Source: Candidatus Aenigmatarchaeota archaeon (lineage in GTDB: Archaea > Aenigmatarchaeota > Aenigmatarchaeia > PWEA01 > B50-G16). Taken from it: a DNA stretch of 14,113 bases. The notes under the pieces are model-generated. The model saw only the letters and a program-made list of their open reading frames with translations, made no database searches and had not been told where the DNA came from. Shown here in pieces: positions 5,507 through 13,233 of this stretch; position 1 is the stretch's first letter; the number at the start of each line of letters is the position of its first letter. A program made the position numbers and the translations under genes. The stretch covers positions 1 to 14,113 of the forward strand of contig QMZU01000008.1 of NCBI GenBank assembly GCA_003663345.1, in the 5' to 3' direction.

Positions 5507-6820
5507 ATGGAGAAGGAAAAAATCATAGAAATCCTATCAGAATGGAACTTCTGGGGAGATGGCATAGAGACTGGTATAGAGAGGGATGTCCTATCCCACT
5601 CCTTCGGAATCGTGAATTCGAGGGTGAATAAGATACTGGCCATAACAGGTGTGAGGAGGTGCGGAAAGAGCTTCCTTTCGAAACAGATAGCAAAAAGATA
5701 TATCGACCTATCTGGTGAGAAAAACACCCTCATAGTGAATTTCGAAGAGGTCTCATTCGATGAGGAACTCTCTGGAAAATTTCTGCTCGATATATTCGAG
5801 GCGTATAATGAAATAGTTGGACCAACAAAAAAACCCTTGATAATTCTGGATGAGGTTCAAAGGGTGATGGGATGGGAAAGGTTTGTAAGAAGTCTTCACG
5901 AGAAGAACAAAGCAAGAATAATCGTCACGGGCTCCTCTTCCAAGCTCATGAGTGAGGAATTGGCAACACTTCTCACCGGCAGGACCGTTGATGTAAAACT
6001 TCTGCCCCTTTCATTCAGAGAGTTCCTCAGATTCAGGGGTTTTGAACCGAAGAAGAAACTGGATATCCTCACGAAAAAAGAAAAGATAAGAAGAATGATG
6101 AGGGAATATCTGGAATTTGGGGGTTTCCCGGAGGTCACTCTTGAGGATAACAAGAAGATGAGAAAGGAGATTTTAAGAAAGATATATGAGGATGTGATAC
6201 TCAAAGATGTGGTTTTAAGACTCAGAATAAAGAACTTCATGAAACTGGAAGTCTTGGCAAACTTCTACACCACAAACTTCTCCTCCCCAATCACCTTCAA
6301 CAGTATATCCAGATTCCTTAACCTGCCAGTAAAAACCGTAGAGATTTACTCAAAGGGTCTGGAAATCTCGAACCTCTTCTTCTTTCTGAGAAGATTCTCT
6401 TTCTCTATCAAAGAGCAGGAGAAATCTCCGAGAAAGGTATACCTGGTGGATAATGGTCTCTTCACATCAACAGGATTCAGAACCTCTGATAATTTTGGAA
6501 AGTTGATGGAGAACCTCGTGTTCCTGGAATTGAAGAGAAGGGCATCAGCAGATACCGGTATTTTCTACTGGAGGGACCCCTATCAAAGAGAGGTGGACTT
6601 TGTCGTAAAAGATGGGAGAAGGGTTCGGGAACTGATACAGGTATGTTATGATATATCCGACCCCAATACAAAGAGGAGGGAAGAGAAGAGTTTGATAAGA
6701 GGTGGAAAAGAGCTGGGATGCAGGAATTTATCCATAATCACATGGGATTATGAAGGAGAGGAGAGAATCGGTGGAAAAAGGATTGGATACATCCCTTTAT
6801 GGAAGTGGATATTCAGATAA
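5507..6820 (+). CDS. archaeal AAA ATPase with DUF4143-like C-terminal domain
   Basis: The 437-residue protein follows the archaeal ATPase/DUF4143 pattern. Visible elements are Walker A GVRRCGKS (48-55), Walker B LIILDEVQ (111-118), sensor-like VTGSSS (140-145), the family phrases LPLSFREFLRFRG (166-178) and EFGGFPEV (203-210), a winged-helix-like region (about 240-300), and a C-terminal domain opening VYLVDNGLF (311-319). That last domain has a PD-(D/E)XK-like arrangement: GKLMENLVFLEL (331-342), then EVDFVV (362-367, Asp364) and ELIQV (375-379), where Gln sits at the lysine position of ExK. Family members are numerous in archaea, often in multiple copies. Their role is poorly understood, and NTP-driven DNA or protein remodelling is inferred. 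It is divergent from hel308 and convergent with the ABC permease (11 bp gap). Confidence 0.9.
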   Translation: MEKEKIIEILSEWNFWGDGIETGIERDVLSHSFGIVNSRVNKILAITGVRRCGKSFLSKQIAKRYIDLSGEKNTLIVNFEEVSFDEELSGKFLLDIFEAYNEIVGPTKKPLIILDEVQRVMGWERFVRSLHEKNKARIIVTGSSSKLMSEELATLLTGRTVDVKLLPLSFREFLRFRGFEPKKKLDILTKKEKIRRMMREYLEFGGFPEVTLEDNKKMRKEILRKIYEDVILKDVVLRLRIKNFMKLEVLANFYTTNFSSPITFNSISRFLNLPVKTVEIYSKGLEISNLFFFLRRFSFSIKEQEKSPRKVYLVDNGLFTSTGFRTSDNFGKLMENLVFLELKRRASADTGIFYWRDPYQREVDFVVKDGRRVRELIQVCYDISDPNTKRREEKSLIRGGKELGCRNLSIITWDYEGEERIGGKRIGYIPLWKWIFR

Positions 6821-6831
6821 TCCCCTTACTC

Positions 6832-7767
6832 TCAGTGCACATCCCTTCTCTGGAAGATGAGGACCGAAAGAATCAGTATCAGCATCGGTGCGAGGGTGAG
6901 TTTGAGCAGGGAATGCTCCAGAGAATGATACCCTGCCCTGTCCAGACTCTCCAGTATAACAGAATGGTCATAGTCGACCTTCACACCACCTTCCGGAATT
7001 ATATATGTGCCTGTGAAACTCCCTATCGCGCCCTGAATGAAGGGCACGGGCTTGACACCGGAGTTTTCGAGTATGCTCACATATATATTTCCGAAGTCGT
7101 ACCCGATATCCAGGGTGTCCAGAAAGTAACTCTCGTAGATGCCCGAGCTTCTCGCAGCCCCTCTCACAGGAACGAATATGATGAATGCAATTATCACTAT
7201 GGCTATGAGGGGGAGAATCGCCTTTGTTCTGCTGGAGAAGATGGAGGAGAAGGCTGTGGAGAGAGTGCCAAAGACAAGAATGATGAAGGTGGAATAAACC
7301 ATGAGGGGTGGCACTATTCTCAAAACCTTTGCAAGCGAGAAGACATCCAGTTTGAAAAATGATGCCCAGAAATAAAGGGTTACGAAGAGTGAGAGGAGCT
7401 GGAGGAGAAGGATGAAAATGAAGAATGCCAGGAATTTGGCAAGGATAAAGTTATGTCTCTTTATCGGTTTGCTCACCATCAACAGGAGCGTTCTCGACGA
7501 TACTTCCTCTGCAATGAAGCCCGAACATTTGTATATTGTGATCACTGATAAAGCAAACCCGCATATCCAGACAAACGCAAAAATGAGGAAGAACCCTGTC
7601 AGATACTCCACCTTGAGGTCGAGAGTGAGGTTCGAGAACATCTGCGCTTCTTCCGAAAGGTTGCTGAAAAGTATGAGCGGAATGAGGAGTATCAGTACAT
7701 AGATTAAGAGAACCTTCAGGTTCAGGTGATTCTCCAGCTCCCTTCTGAATACCGCGCTGAAACTCAT
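6832..7767 (-). CDS. ABC-2 type transporter permease
   Basis: The 311-residue integral membrane protein has six likely helices at about 17-35, 57-79, 107-136, 150-172, 182-200 and 287-305. The cytoplasmic loop EEVSSRTLLLMVSKPIKRHNF (87-107) resembles the ATPase-coupling segment of ABC-2 permeases. The large segment between helices five and six (about 201-286) should lie outside the cell. A single such subunit would dimerise and pair with two ATPase subunits. It is the last gene of a three-gene operon: its ATG overlaps the ATPase stop as ATGA (7764-7767), implying translational coupling. ABC-2 systems mostly export lipids, glycans, drugs or peptides. The substrate here is unknown, and the large secreted propeller protein encoded first in the operon is the likely partner. 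Confidence 0.9.
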   Translation of the reverse strand: MSFSAVFRRELENHLNLKVLLIYVLILLIPLILFSNLSEEAQMFSNLTLDLKVEYLTGFFLIFAFVWICGFALSVITIYKCSGFIAEEVSSRTLLLMVSKPIKRHNFILAKFLAFFIFILLLQLLSLFVTLYFWASFFKLDVFSLAKVLRIVPPLMVYSTFIILVFGTLSTAFSSIFSSRTKAILPLIAIVIIAFIIFVPVRGAARSSGIYESYFLDTLDIGYDFGNIYVSILENSGVKPVPFIQGAIGSFTGTYIIPEGGVKVDYDHSVILESLDRAGYHSLEHSLLKLTLAPMLILILSVLIFQRRDVH

Positions 7768-8714
7768 TCTCCATCACCCGATTTATTGCTCAAGAGTTTG
7801 AGGAAGATGTTCTCAAGGGAGATTTTATATGGATAGAATTCGTTCAGCTCCATTCTCCTGGTTCTGAATATCTCCAGAGCTTTTTCCTTGAACCTCTTTC
7901 CATCCCTGACCATCACCTCGATCTTACCCTCATGGTTGACCCAGACCTTGGTGACGTTCTCATCCTTCTTCAGGATATCCAACAGCAGACGGTTATCTGA
8001 CACATCGATAACAAAGTGGTTCTCCGAAAACCTCCTCTTCAGGTCTGCCATGCTGCTCTGGAGAATAACCTTGCCCCTATCGATTATAGTAACGTGGTCT
8101 ATAATCTTCTCGAGTTCGAGAAGGATATGGCTTGAGATGAAGACCGTTCCTTTCTCCTTTCTGGCAAGCTCCTCTATGTTCTTCAACACCTCATACCTTC
8201 CTATGGGGTCGAGGTTTGCTGTTGGCTCATCCAGTATCAGTATCTCCGGGTCGGCGATGAGCGCCTGTGCCAGGCTCAGTTTCTGTTTCATACCTGCGCT
8301 GAAGGTCAGGGCGTTCTTATCAGCGGAATTCTCGAGCCCGAATAGTTCCAGAAGCTCCTCCGCCCTCCCCTTTGCCTCATCCTTCGGGAGCCCGTACAGG
8401 GTTCCGATATATATCAGGAAGTCCAGGGCATGCATTGAGTAAAAGTTCGGGTGCTCCGGAGAGTAACCTATGTAGGATTTTGCCCTCACGCTTCCCACCG
8501 GTTCACCGAAGATATAGGCCTCCCCTCTTGTGGGCCTTATCGCACCCACCAGCATCTTTATGGTCGTGGTCTTTCCCGCACCGTTTGGACCTATGAACCC
8601 ATATATCGTGCCTTTCTCTATCCTCATATCCAAGTTCTCCACAGCCACCACCCTCTTTCTGAAACCGTACACCTTTGTCAGACCTCTTGCCTCTATTGCT
8701 ATCTTCTCAGCCAT
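7764..8714 (-). CDS. ABC transporter ATP-binding protein
   Basis: The 316-residue cytoplasmic ATPase powers the ABC-2 permease encoded next. Motifs are Walker A GPNGAGKT (42-49), an altered Q-loop (YSPEHP, 84-89, as in the subclass where Glu replaces Gln), signature FSAGMKQKLS (138-147), Walker B ILILDEP (158-164) with Glu163, D-loop NLDP (167-170) and H-loop His196 in SSH. After the nucleotide-binding domain comes an additional 90-residue C-terminal part (about 225-316) with strands and helices, typical of DrrA/CcmA-like exporters. The ATG at 8714 has AGGTG (8726-8722) seven bases upstream and lies inside the end of the propeller gene (16 bp overlap). Its own stop overlaps the permease start by 4 bp. 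All catalytic residues are present. Confidence 0.95.
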   Translation of the reverse strand: MAEKIAIEARGLTKVYGFRKRVVAVENLDMRIEKGTIYGFIGPNGAGKTTTIKMLVGAIRPTRGEAYIFGEPVGSVRAKSYIGYSPEHPNFYSMHALDFLIYIGTLYGLPKDEAKGRAEELLELFGLENSADKNALTFSAGMKQKLSLAQALIADPEILILDEPTANLDPIGRYEVLKNIEELARKEKGTVFISSHILLELEKIIDHVTIIDRGKVILQSSMADLKRRFSENHFVIDVSDNRLLLDILKKDENVTKVWVNHEGKIEVMVRDGKRFKEKALEIFRTRRMELNEFYPYKISLENIFLKLLSNKSGDGE

Positions 8715-11700
8715 ATCTTAACACCTATAACCGCTCCTATCAGTATACCCAAAATTATGTTGAATATGAAGAGATTTGAGGGATTGAAGACGTTCACCCT
8801 AACATATCCGTAGTACTCGTAACCATCCTCGTTCAGGAGGGATACCCTTATCTCATACTCACCGTCACTCAATCTCAAGGAGGCACCGTTTCCATCAAGT
8901 GATGCGGCAAGCACATCATTGATGTATATCCTGCTGTGGCCAGGGGTATCCCACGAGAGCTTGACATCACCGTCCACATCAGCCCTCACATTTAACTCCC
9001 TTTCAAGAGGAAGGGTTATTATCTTCCCGTCAACCGTTAGAAATACTATTGAGCCCCCAACCTTCAGAATTCTCCTAACATCATCATAGAGTGTTGCCTT
9101 CAGTTTTCCCTTCTCCATGTCGTACGCTATCATCCTTCCCTTCTCGGTTCGCCATGACGTCTCCGGTATCGCCATGAATACCACATCACCATCCCTCATC
9201 ATATCAACAAAAGGCGACCAGTCTCTGGGATAGAACTCTCCTCTGGAAGGTTCTATATCCAGCGTTTCCACAGCCTTGTTCTCCTTCACATCCATTCTGA
9301 TGAGTTTTATGCCCTGGTCATCCCTCTTCTTTATTCCGATCAGAATATCGTCATCGGATTCCACGGGCATCACATACCTGTACCTGTTCCAGACATCCCA
9401 GAACTCTCTGATATCCTCATAGGTCCATTCGTACCCTTTGGAGAAGACCTTTATCTTCATCCCATCGTTCACATACACGACAACGCTCTCATTCCTCCCA
9501 TCACCGTTGAAGTCACGAAGGTTGAATCTGAAGAATATCTTTCTGTCACCGGAGAAATCGGCTATCTTGGTATTGTATTTTACACTTCTGATCTCATAGA
9601 GGTCGGGCTGGTTCCTTCTCCACCTTCCTATCAGTATCTCCTTGGAATCATCATTATCCATATCAATCAGCCTCACGGATTCCCATATGAGGTTCTCGAT
9701 GCTGCTGCTCCATCTCTCTTTATAGGTATTCCCTGAACTCTCGAGCAGTTTGTATCTCTCATGTCTGTAAAGGAAGAGGTCCTCCTTGCCGTCCCTGTTC
9801 ACGTCACCTGCGCAAAGGGCCATGTAATCATTATCGTACCAGTCCCTGACGAATTCCTGATAGTAATCCCTGTTGAAATCGTTCCGATACCTCCAGTCCC
9901 TGGAGTCAACGAGCCACTCTTCCTTAAGGGTTTTCCCGTCAAGGAGGACCAGATAATCCTCTGCCGATACGAGAATATCATCCTCCCCATCACCGTTCAG
10001 GTCGCAGGTGTCGATTCTGTTAATAACCCTCCTGAGTTTCAAATCCTTCAGATTATTCAAATCTATCGACCTGAACTTCCAGAGCGTTTCCGCTTCTACA
10101 GGAAGGTCCGAGAGCCTGTTCAGCCACTCCCTCACACTATCCATTCCGTAATTCCTCACAGCCTCATCTATCCTCCCTTCCAGCACCTCCTCTGGTATGC
10201 CGTCCAGAACCGAGAAGTCAAAATCTCTGAGTGTGTTGATGAGGCTCTGGTCCAGGAGGTATTCGTCGAGAACTCCGGCATAAACCCTCTGTGTTGGAGG
10301 TCCGTCAAAGAGGATGTCTCCATTCTCTATATCAATAACCACAATTTTATCTCCCTCATCGGATGAGACAGCAAGCGCCACCCTTTTATCCGAGATGCTC
10401 ACATCCTTTATGTATCCGGAAGGAACGTATTCCCAGAGCAGGGTGTTGTTTCCAATTGCCATCACGTAATAGATTCTGTGAGTGTCTATTATCGCTTCTC
10501 TTGTATCAGCGAGCAGTATCAGTTTGTTTCCCACTTTTACAGGCTCGAGTGTTCCGATTCTTGGAAAACTCCAAGAAACATTCCCCTCATAATTCATGAA
10601 TTTTATTTCGCATGCTGATGCGAGGAGAATCCCATCATCATCGCAGAATAGTTTTCTTTTCGATGCACAGGGCACTGAGTCCACAACCATCTCATCCTCT
10701 TTCTCACCATCACCGCGAGAATAAACATAGACGAAATCCCTCCCGCCCCCATACTTTTTGGGAAGATACAGCATATCATCATGAATGCAACCCTCCCCTT
10801 CGGGTTTGAGATACTCATTCCAGACCTGTTTCCCATCCTTTATGAACCCAACATTATTGGATGTGTAGACCAGCAAACCATTCCCTGTTTTCATCATTTT
10901 GAGGTTCCTGAAGTTCTGGTCTCCGAAGCTGGTTTCCCTCTTTATCCGCATGTAATAGGATGTGAGCAATGATTCGGATATTCCTTCAACCTCTATACTT
11001 TCTATACCCTCTTCAGTGAGTACGTAAACGTTCCCATCCTCACAGGCGGCGTAAACATCCCCAAGCTCTTCGAGCTGCCAGACAGAACGAGAGTAGATTC
11101 CCTTGGTATTATTCGTGAGCGGGTCTCTGAGCACAAACTCATCACATATCTTTTTCCTTTCCACAAGATTCAAGTCATCATCAAGAATGTAAATATTGCC
11201 GTCCTGGGACGCGAGATAGTACCTGTCGGTTTTCACAGCATCCCATATATCATTATCCGCTTCAAACCTTCCCAGGAGATTGCCATCTTTGTCCATCAGA
11301 TAGAAATTGTACCCTGAACAGACACCTATCTTATCATCAAAGATTTTCACGCACCACGTTCTTGGCTGAACCTTGTGCCATACCAGAGTCGGGTCAAAAA
11401 CACTCATCTCAGGCTGGAAGCTCCAGAGCAGCTCCAGTGATGGAAAGCTGTAAGCCCTCACATTGGGAAACTCCTTGGAGTAGGTTGTAACTATAAGTGT
11501 GTCGCCAGTCACCTCAAAATCCGAAATACCGTCGAGAGAGAGAAACCCTTTCAGTTTTCCGTTCTTCTCAAACACGTAGAGTATGTCCCCACCGCCGATG
11601 ACGTAGTAGTCACCCGCCTTCTCGATGAGATTGACCTCACCCTGAACTCTAGGGTTTATCTGCTCAGCGTTGGCAACGGATATCAGAAATGTGAGGAGAA

Positions 11701-11728
11701 TCAGAGATGTGAGGATTGTTTTTTTCAT
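8699..11728 (-). CDS. secreted, membrane-anchored double beta-propeller protein (PQQ/WD-like plus FG-GAP/VCBS)
   Basis: The 1009-residue protein has a signal peptide (1-21, ending ANA-E) and one C-terminal membrane helix (about 985-1005, then WLRR), so most of it lies outside the cell. Residues about 25-480 carry repeats of the form hydrophobic-strand, DGNxYxL (176-182, 231-237) and WxF/Y blades, typical of a PQQ-like propeller. A helical stretch (about 486-555) separates this from a second propeller with calcium-loop motifs DxNxDGxxD/E at 576-584, 642-650, 689-697 (imperfect) and 739-747, as in FG-GAP/VCBS repeats. An Ig/fibronectin-like segment (about 911-980) precedes the anchor. Ten cysteines, all in the first 640 residues, could form disulfides. 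It is the first gene of an operon with an ABC exporter. A role as surface receptor, scaffold or substrate-handling partner is inferred. Confidence 0.88.
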   Translation of the reverse strand: MKKTILTSLILLTFLISVANAEQINPRVQGEVNLIEKAGDYYVIGGGDILYVFEKNGKLKGFLSLDGISDFEVTGDTLIVTTYSKEFPNVRAYSFPSLELLWSFQPEMSVFDPTLVWHKVQPRTWCVKIFDDKIGVCSGYNFYLMDKDGNLLGRFEADNDIWDAVKTDRYYLASQDGNIYILDDDLNLVERKKICDEFVLRDPLTNNTKGIYSRSVWQLEELGDVYAACEDGNVYVLTEEGIESIEVEGISESLLTSYYMRIKRETSFGDQNFRNLKMMKTGNGLLVYTSNNVGFIKDGKQVWNEYLKPEGEGCIHDDMLYLPKKYGGGRDFVYVYSRGDGEKEDEMVVDSVPCASKRKLFCDDDGILLASACEIKFMNYEGNVSWSFPRIGTLEPVKVGNKLILLADTREAIIDTHRIYYVMAIGNNTLLWEYVPSGYIKDVSISDKRVALAVSSDEGDKIVVIDIENGDILFDGPPTQRVYAGVLDEYLLDQSLINTLRDFDFSVLDGIPEEVLEGRIDEAVRNYGMDSVREWLNRLSDLPVEAETLWKFRSIDLNNLKDLKLRRVINRIDTCDLNGDGEDDILVSAEDYLVLLDGKTLKEEWLVDSRDWRYRNDFNRDYYQEFVRDWYDNDYMALCAGDVNRDGKEDLFLYRHERYKLLESSGNTYKERWSSSIENLIWESVRLIDMDNDDSKEILIGRWRRNQPDLYEIRSVKYNTKIADFSGDRKIFFRFNLRDFNGDGRNESVVVYVNDGMKIKVFSKGYEWTYEDIREFWDVWNRYRYVMPVESDDDILIGIKKRDDQGIKLIRMDVKENKAVETLDIEPSRGEFYPRDWSPFVDMMRDGDVVFMAIPETSWRTEKGRMIAYDMEKGKLKATLYDDVRRILKVGGSIVFLTVDGKIITLPLERELNVRADVDGDVKLSWDTPGHSRIYINDVLAASLDGNGASLRLSDGEYEIRVSLLNEDGYEYYGYVRVNVFNPSNLFIFNIILGILIGAVIGVKIWLRR

Positions 11729-11752
11729 ACATTTAAAAATCGTTCTCAGGGG

Positions 11753-11764
11753 TTTTTATATTTT
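11753..11764 (-). promoter_or_regulatory. TATA box for the propeller-ABC operon
   Basis: On the minus strand AAAATATAAAAA (11764-11753) is centred about 30 bp upstream of the ATG at 11728. Transcription would begin within a few bases of the start codon, so the operon mRNA is nearly leaderless. It is the only strong box facing left in the 128-bp gap. Confidence 0.6.
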
Positions 11765-11828
11765 GTCAAAGAGCAATTCAGTATTTAATGGCCTTTTAAG
11801 GGGATTCGTGATTTAAAGAACATAAAAC

Positions 11829-11835
11829 TTATAAC
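11829..11835 (+). promoter_or_regulatory. TATA box for the PurF-family gene
   Basis: TTATAAC at 11829-11835 within AAACTTATAACTTTT is centred 25 bp before the GTG at 11857. There is no ribosome binding site before the GTG, so the transcript is probably leaderless. The rest of the 128-bp intergenic region (11729-11856) shows no further gene. Confidence 0.55.
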
Positions 11836-11856
11836 TTTTCATACATCAATTTATCC

Positions 11857-13233
11857 GTGTGTTCACTGGGTGCGGTATATAACTGGGATGGAAGTAGCTC
11901 TTTGAAGAGCCTTTACGTACTCGCCTCTGCGCAGCAGAACCGTGGCAATGAATCAACCGGTTTTGGTCTCTATTCTGATGGAATTAAGATTGTTAAAGAG
12001 ATGGGAAGGCCGGATGAAGTTTTCAAAAGGGTCCTTGAAATCGGTGTGAACGGCGATAGAGGAACCAGCCAGACAAGATATTCCACCCGCGGTAGATCGG
12101 ATATTCGTCACAGCCAGCCCTTCTTCATCAATGAGGGTATCGGTCTGGTCATAAACCATAACGGGACAATTGCAAATGCCGATGAGTTGAGAAAAAAACA
12201 TCCGGAGCTGAAATGCAAAACGAGAAGTGACACGGAGATAGCCGGAAGGATAATCTCCTCAGAGGGGGATGTTCTTGATGGTCTTGAGAGGCTCTACGAG
12301 GAGGCCATCGGGTCGTACAATCTCGTTATAATGGATGAGTGTGGCGATATTTACTCATACAGGGATGAGCGCGGTTTTCATCCGCTCTGGTGGTCTCTTG
12401 AGAATGACTCGTTTCTTGTTATGTCAGAGGACATGGCGGCAAACGCTCTTCTAAGAAAGAGTCGTGAAGAGTTCAAGCCAGCCGAGCTTCTGAAGGTCGG
12501 AGAGAACGGTATAGAGAGTTATGAAATCGGCTCACAAGATCTGGCGGAATGCTTCTTTGAAGTAAACTACTTTCAGTTACCGGGCTCCACCCATAGAGGC
12601 AAGGAGAACATGGAGAGGAGAATGGATATAGGAAGGGTTCTTGGAGAGGAGGAGAAGATTGATGGTATAGTTGTTCCTGTTCTTGACTCGGGCAAGTATT
12701 ACGCTGAAGGGTTCGCCGAAGCGTCAGGCCTTGAGTACATTGAAGCGCTTCACAGGAACAGGGATTACCGGGTTTACATGGATGCTTATGAGAGGAGTGG
12801 AGATAAATATAAATTATCTCGAGAGGAGAAAGCAGCTCTGAAACACATAACAATTCCCTCCAAGATAAAAGGAAAGAAAGTGATACTTTTAGATGATTCT
12901 ATAGTCCGTGGTAGCACGAGCCGGGTGATAACGAAGAATCTCAGGAAGCTGGGCGCGGAGGAGGTCCACTGGAGGATAGGCTCGCCGCCAATCAGGTATG
13001 GCTGCATCTATGGTCTGGACCATTCTGTAAGGAAGAAACTTGTGGCAGCACCGTTTGAAAAGGATATTGAGGAGGAGGTTGCCAGAATTATCGGTGCTGA
13101 TTCTGTGAGATATATATCTATAGATGATTTGAAGAAGTGTCTGGACTGCAGGGGCGATCACTGTTACGCATGCCTGACAGGCGAGTACCCAACAGAAGTC
13201 CCGGAAGAGATGCGCTCAGCCATTGAGATTTGA
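11857..13233 (+). CDS. purF: PurF-family amidophosphoribosyltransferase (divergent)
   Basis: PurF makes phosphoribosylamine from PRPP and glutamine, the first committed step of purine synthesis. The 458-residue product has the N-terminal nucleophile Cys2 (exposed once Met is removed), glutaminase motifs TRYSTRG (73-79), NHNG (100-103) and SDTE (124-127), and PRTase motifs VPVLDSG (273-279) and the PRPP loop VILLDDSIVRGSTS (342-355). Cysteines at 232, 383, 436 and 439 align with the four Fe-S ligands of Bacillus-type PurF, and the tail ACLTGEYPTEV is typical. Several near-invariant stretches differ: CSLG instead of CGI at the N-terminus, NYFQLPGS (237-244) instead of IYFARPDS, and RNRDYRVY (300-307) where the flexible loop normally reads KNRYxGRTF. 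It may be a true PurF of an unusual lineage or a paralogue with another acceptor. The start is GTG, with a TATA box 25 bp upstream. No purine gene adjoins it. Confidence 0.85.
   Translation: MCSLGAVYNWDGSSSLKSLYVLASAQQNRGNESTGFGLYSDGIKIVKEMGRPDEVFKRVLEIGVNGDRGTSQTRYSTRGRSDIRHSQPFFINEGIGLVINHNGTIANADELRKKHPELKCKTRSDTEIAGRIISSEGDVLDGLERLYEEAIGSYNLVIMDECGDIYSYRDERGFHPLWWSLENDSFLVMSEDMAANALLRKSREEFKPAELLKVGENGIESYEIGSQDLAECFFEVNYFQLPGSTHRGKENMERRMDIGRVLGEEEKIDGIVVPVLDSGKYYAEGFAEASGLEYIEALHRNRDYRVYMDAYERSGDKYKLSREEKAALKHITIPSKIKGKKVILLDDSIVRGSTSRVITKNLRKLGAEEVHWRIGSPPIRYGCIYGLDHSVRKKLVAAPFEKDIEEEVARIIGADSVRYISIDDLKKCLDCRGDHCYACLTGEYPTEVPEEMRSAIEI

Noticed and set aside
5407..5733. N-terminal extension of the hel308 frame to an upstream start
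   Set aside because: The added 109 codons lie antisense to the DUF4143-type ATPase and resemble no Hel308 sequence. The TATA box and the family N-terminus support ATG 5406.
6799..7362. 187-codon plus-strand ORF over the permease
   Set aside because: It is antisense to a hydrophobic ABC-2 permease and overlaps the end of the ATPase gene, with no start signal.
9761..10366. 201-codon plus-strand ORF inside the propeller gene
   Set aside because: Its Pro/Val-rich composition is what antisense reading of Gly/Asp-rich repeat codons gives. The sense strand has clear FG-GAP motifs.
11793..11806. CTTTTAAGGGGATT, repeated near 13798-13811
   Set aside because: One copy is intergenic and the other is inside the ureohydrolase coding sequence. 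With no flanking similarity, a 14-base match is likely chance.
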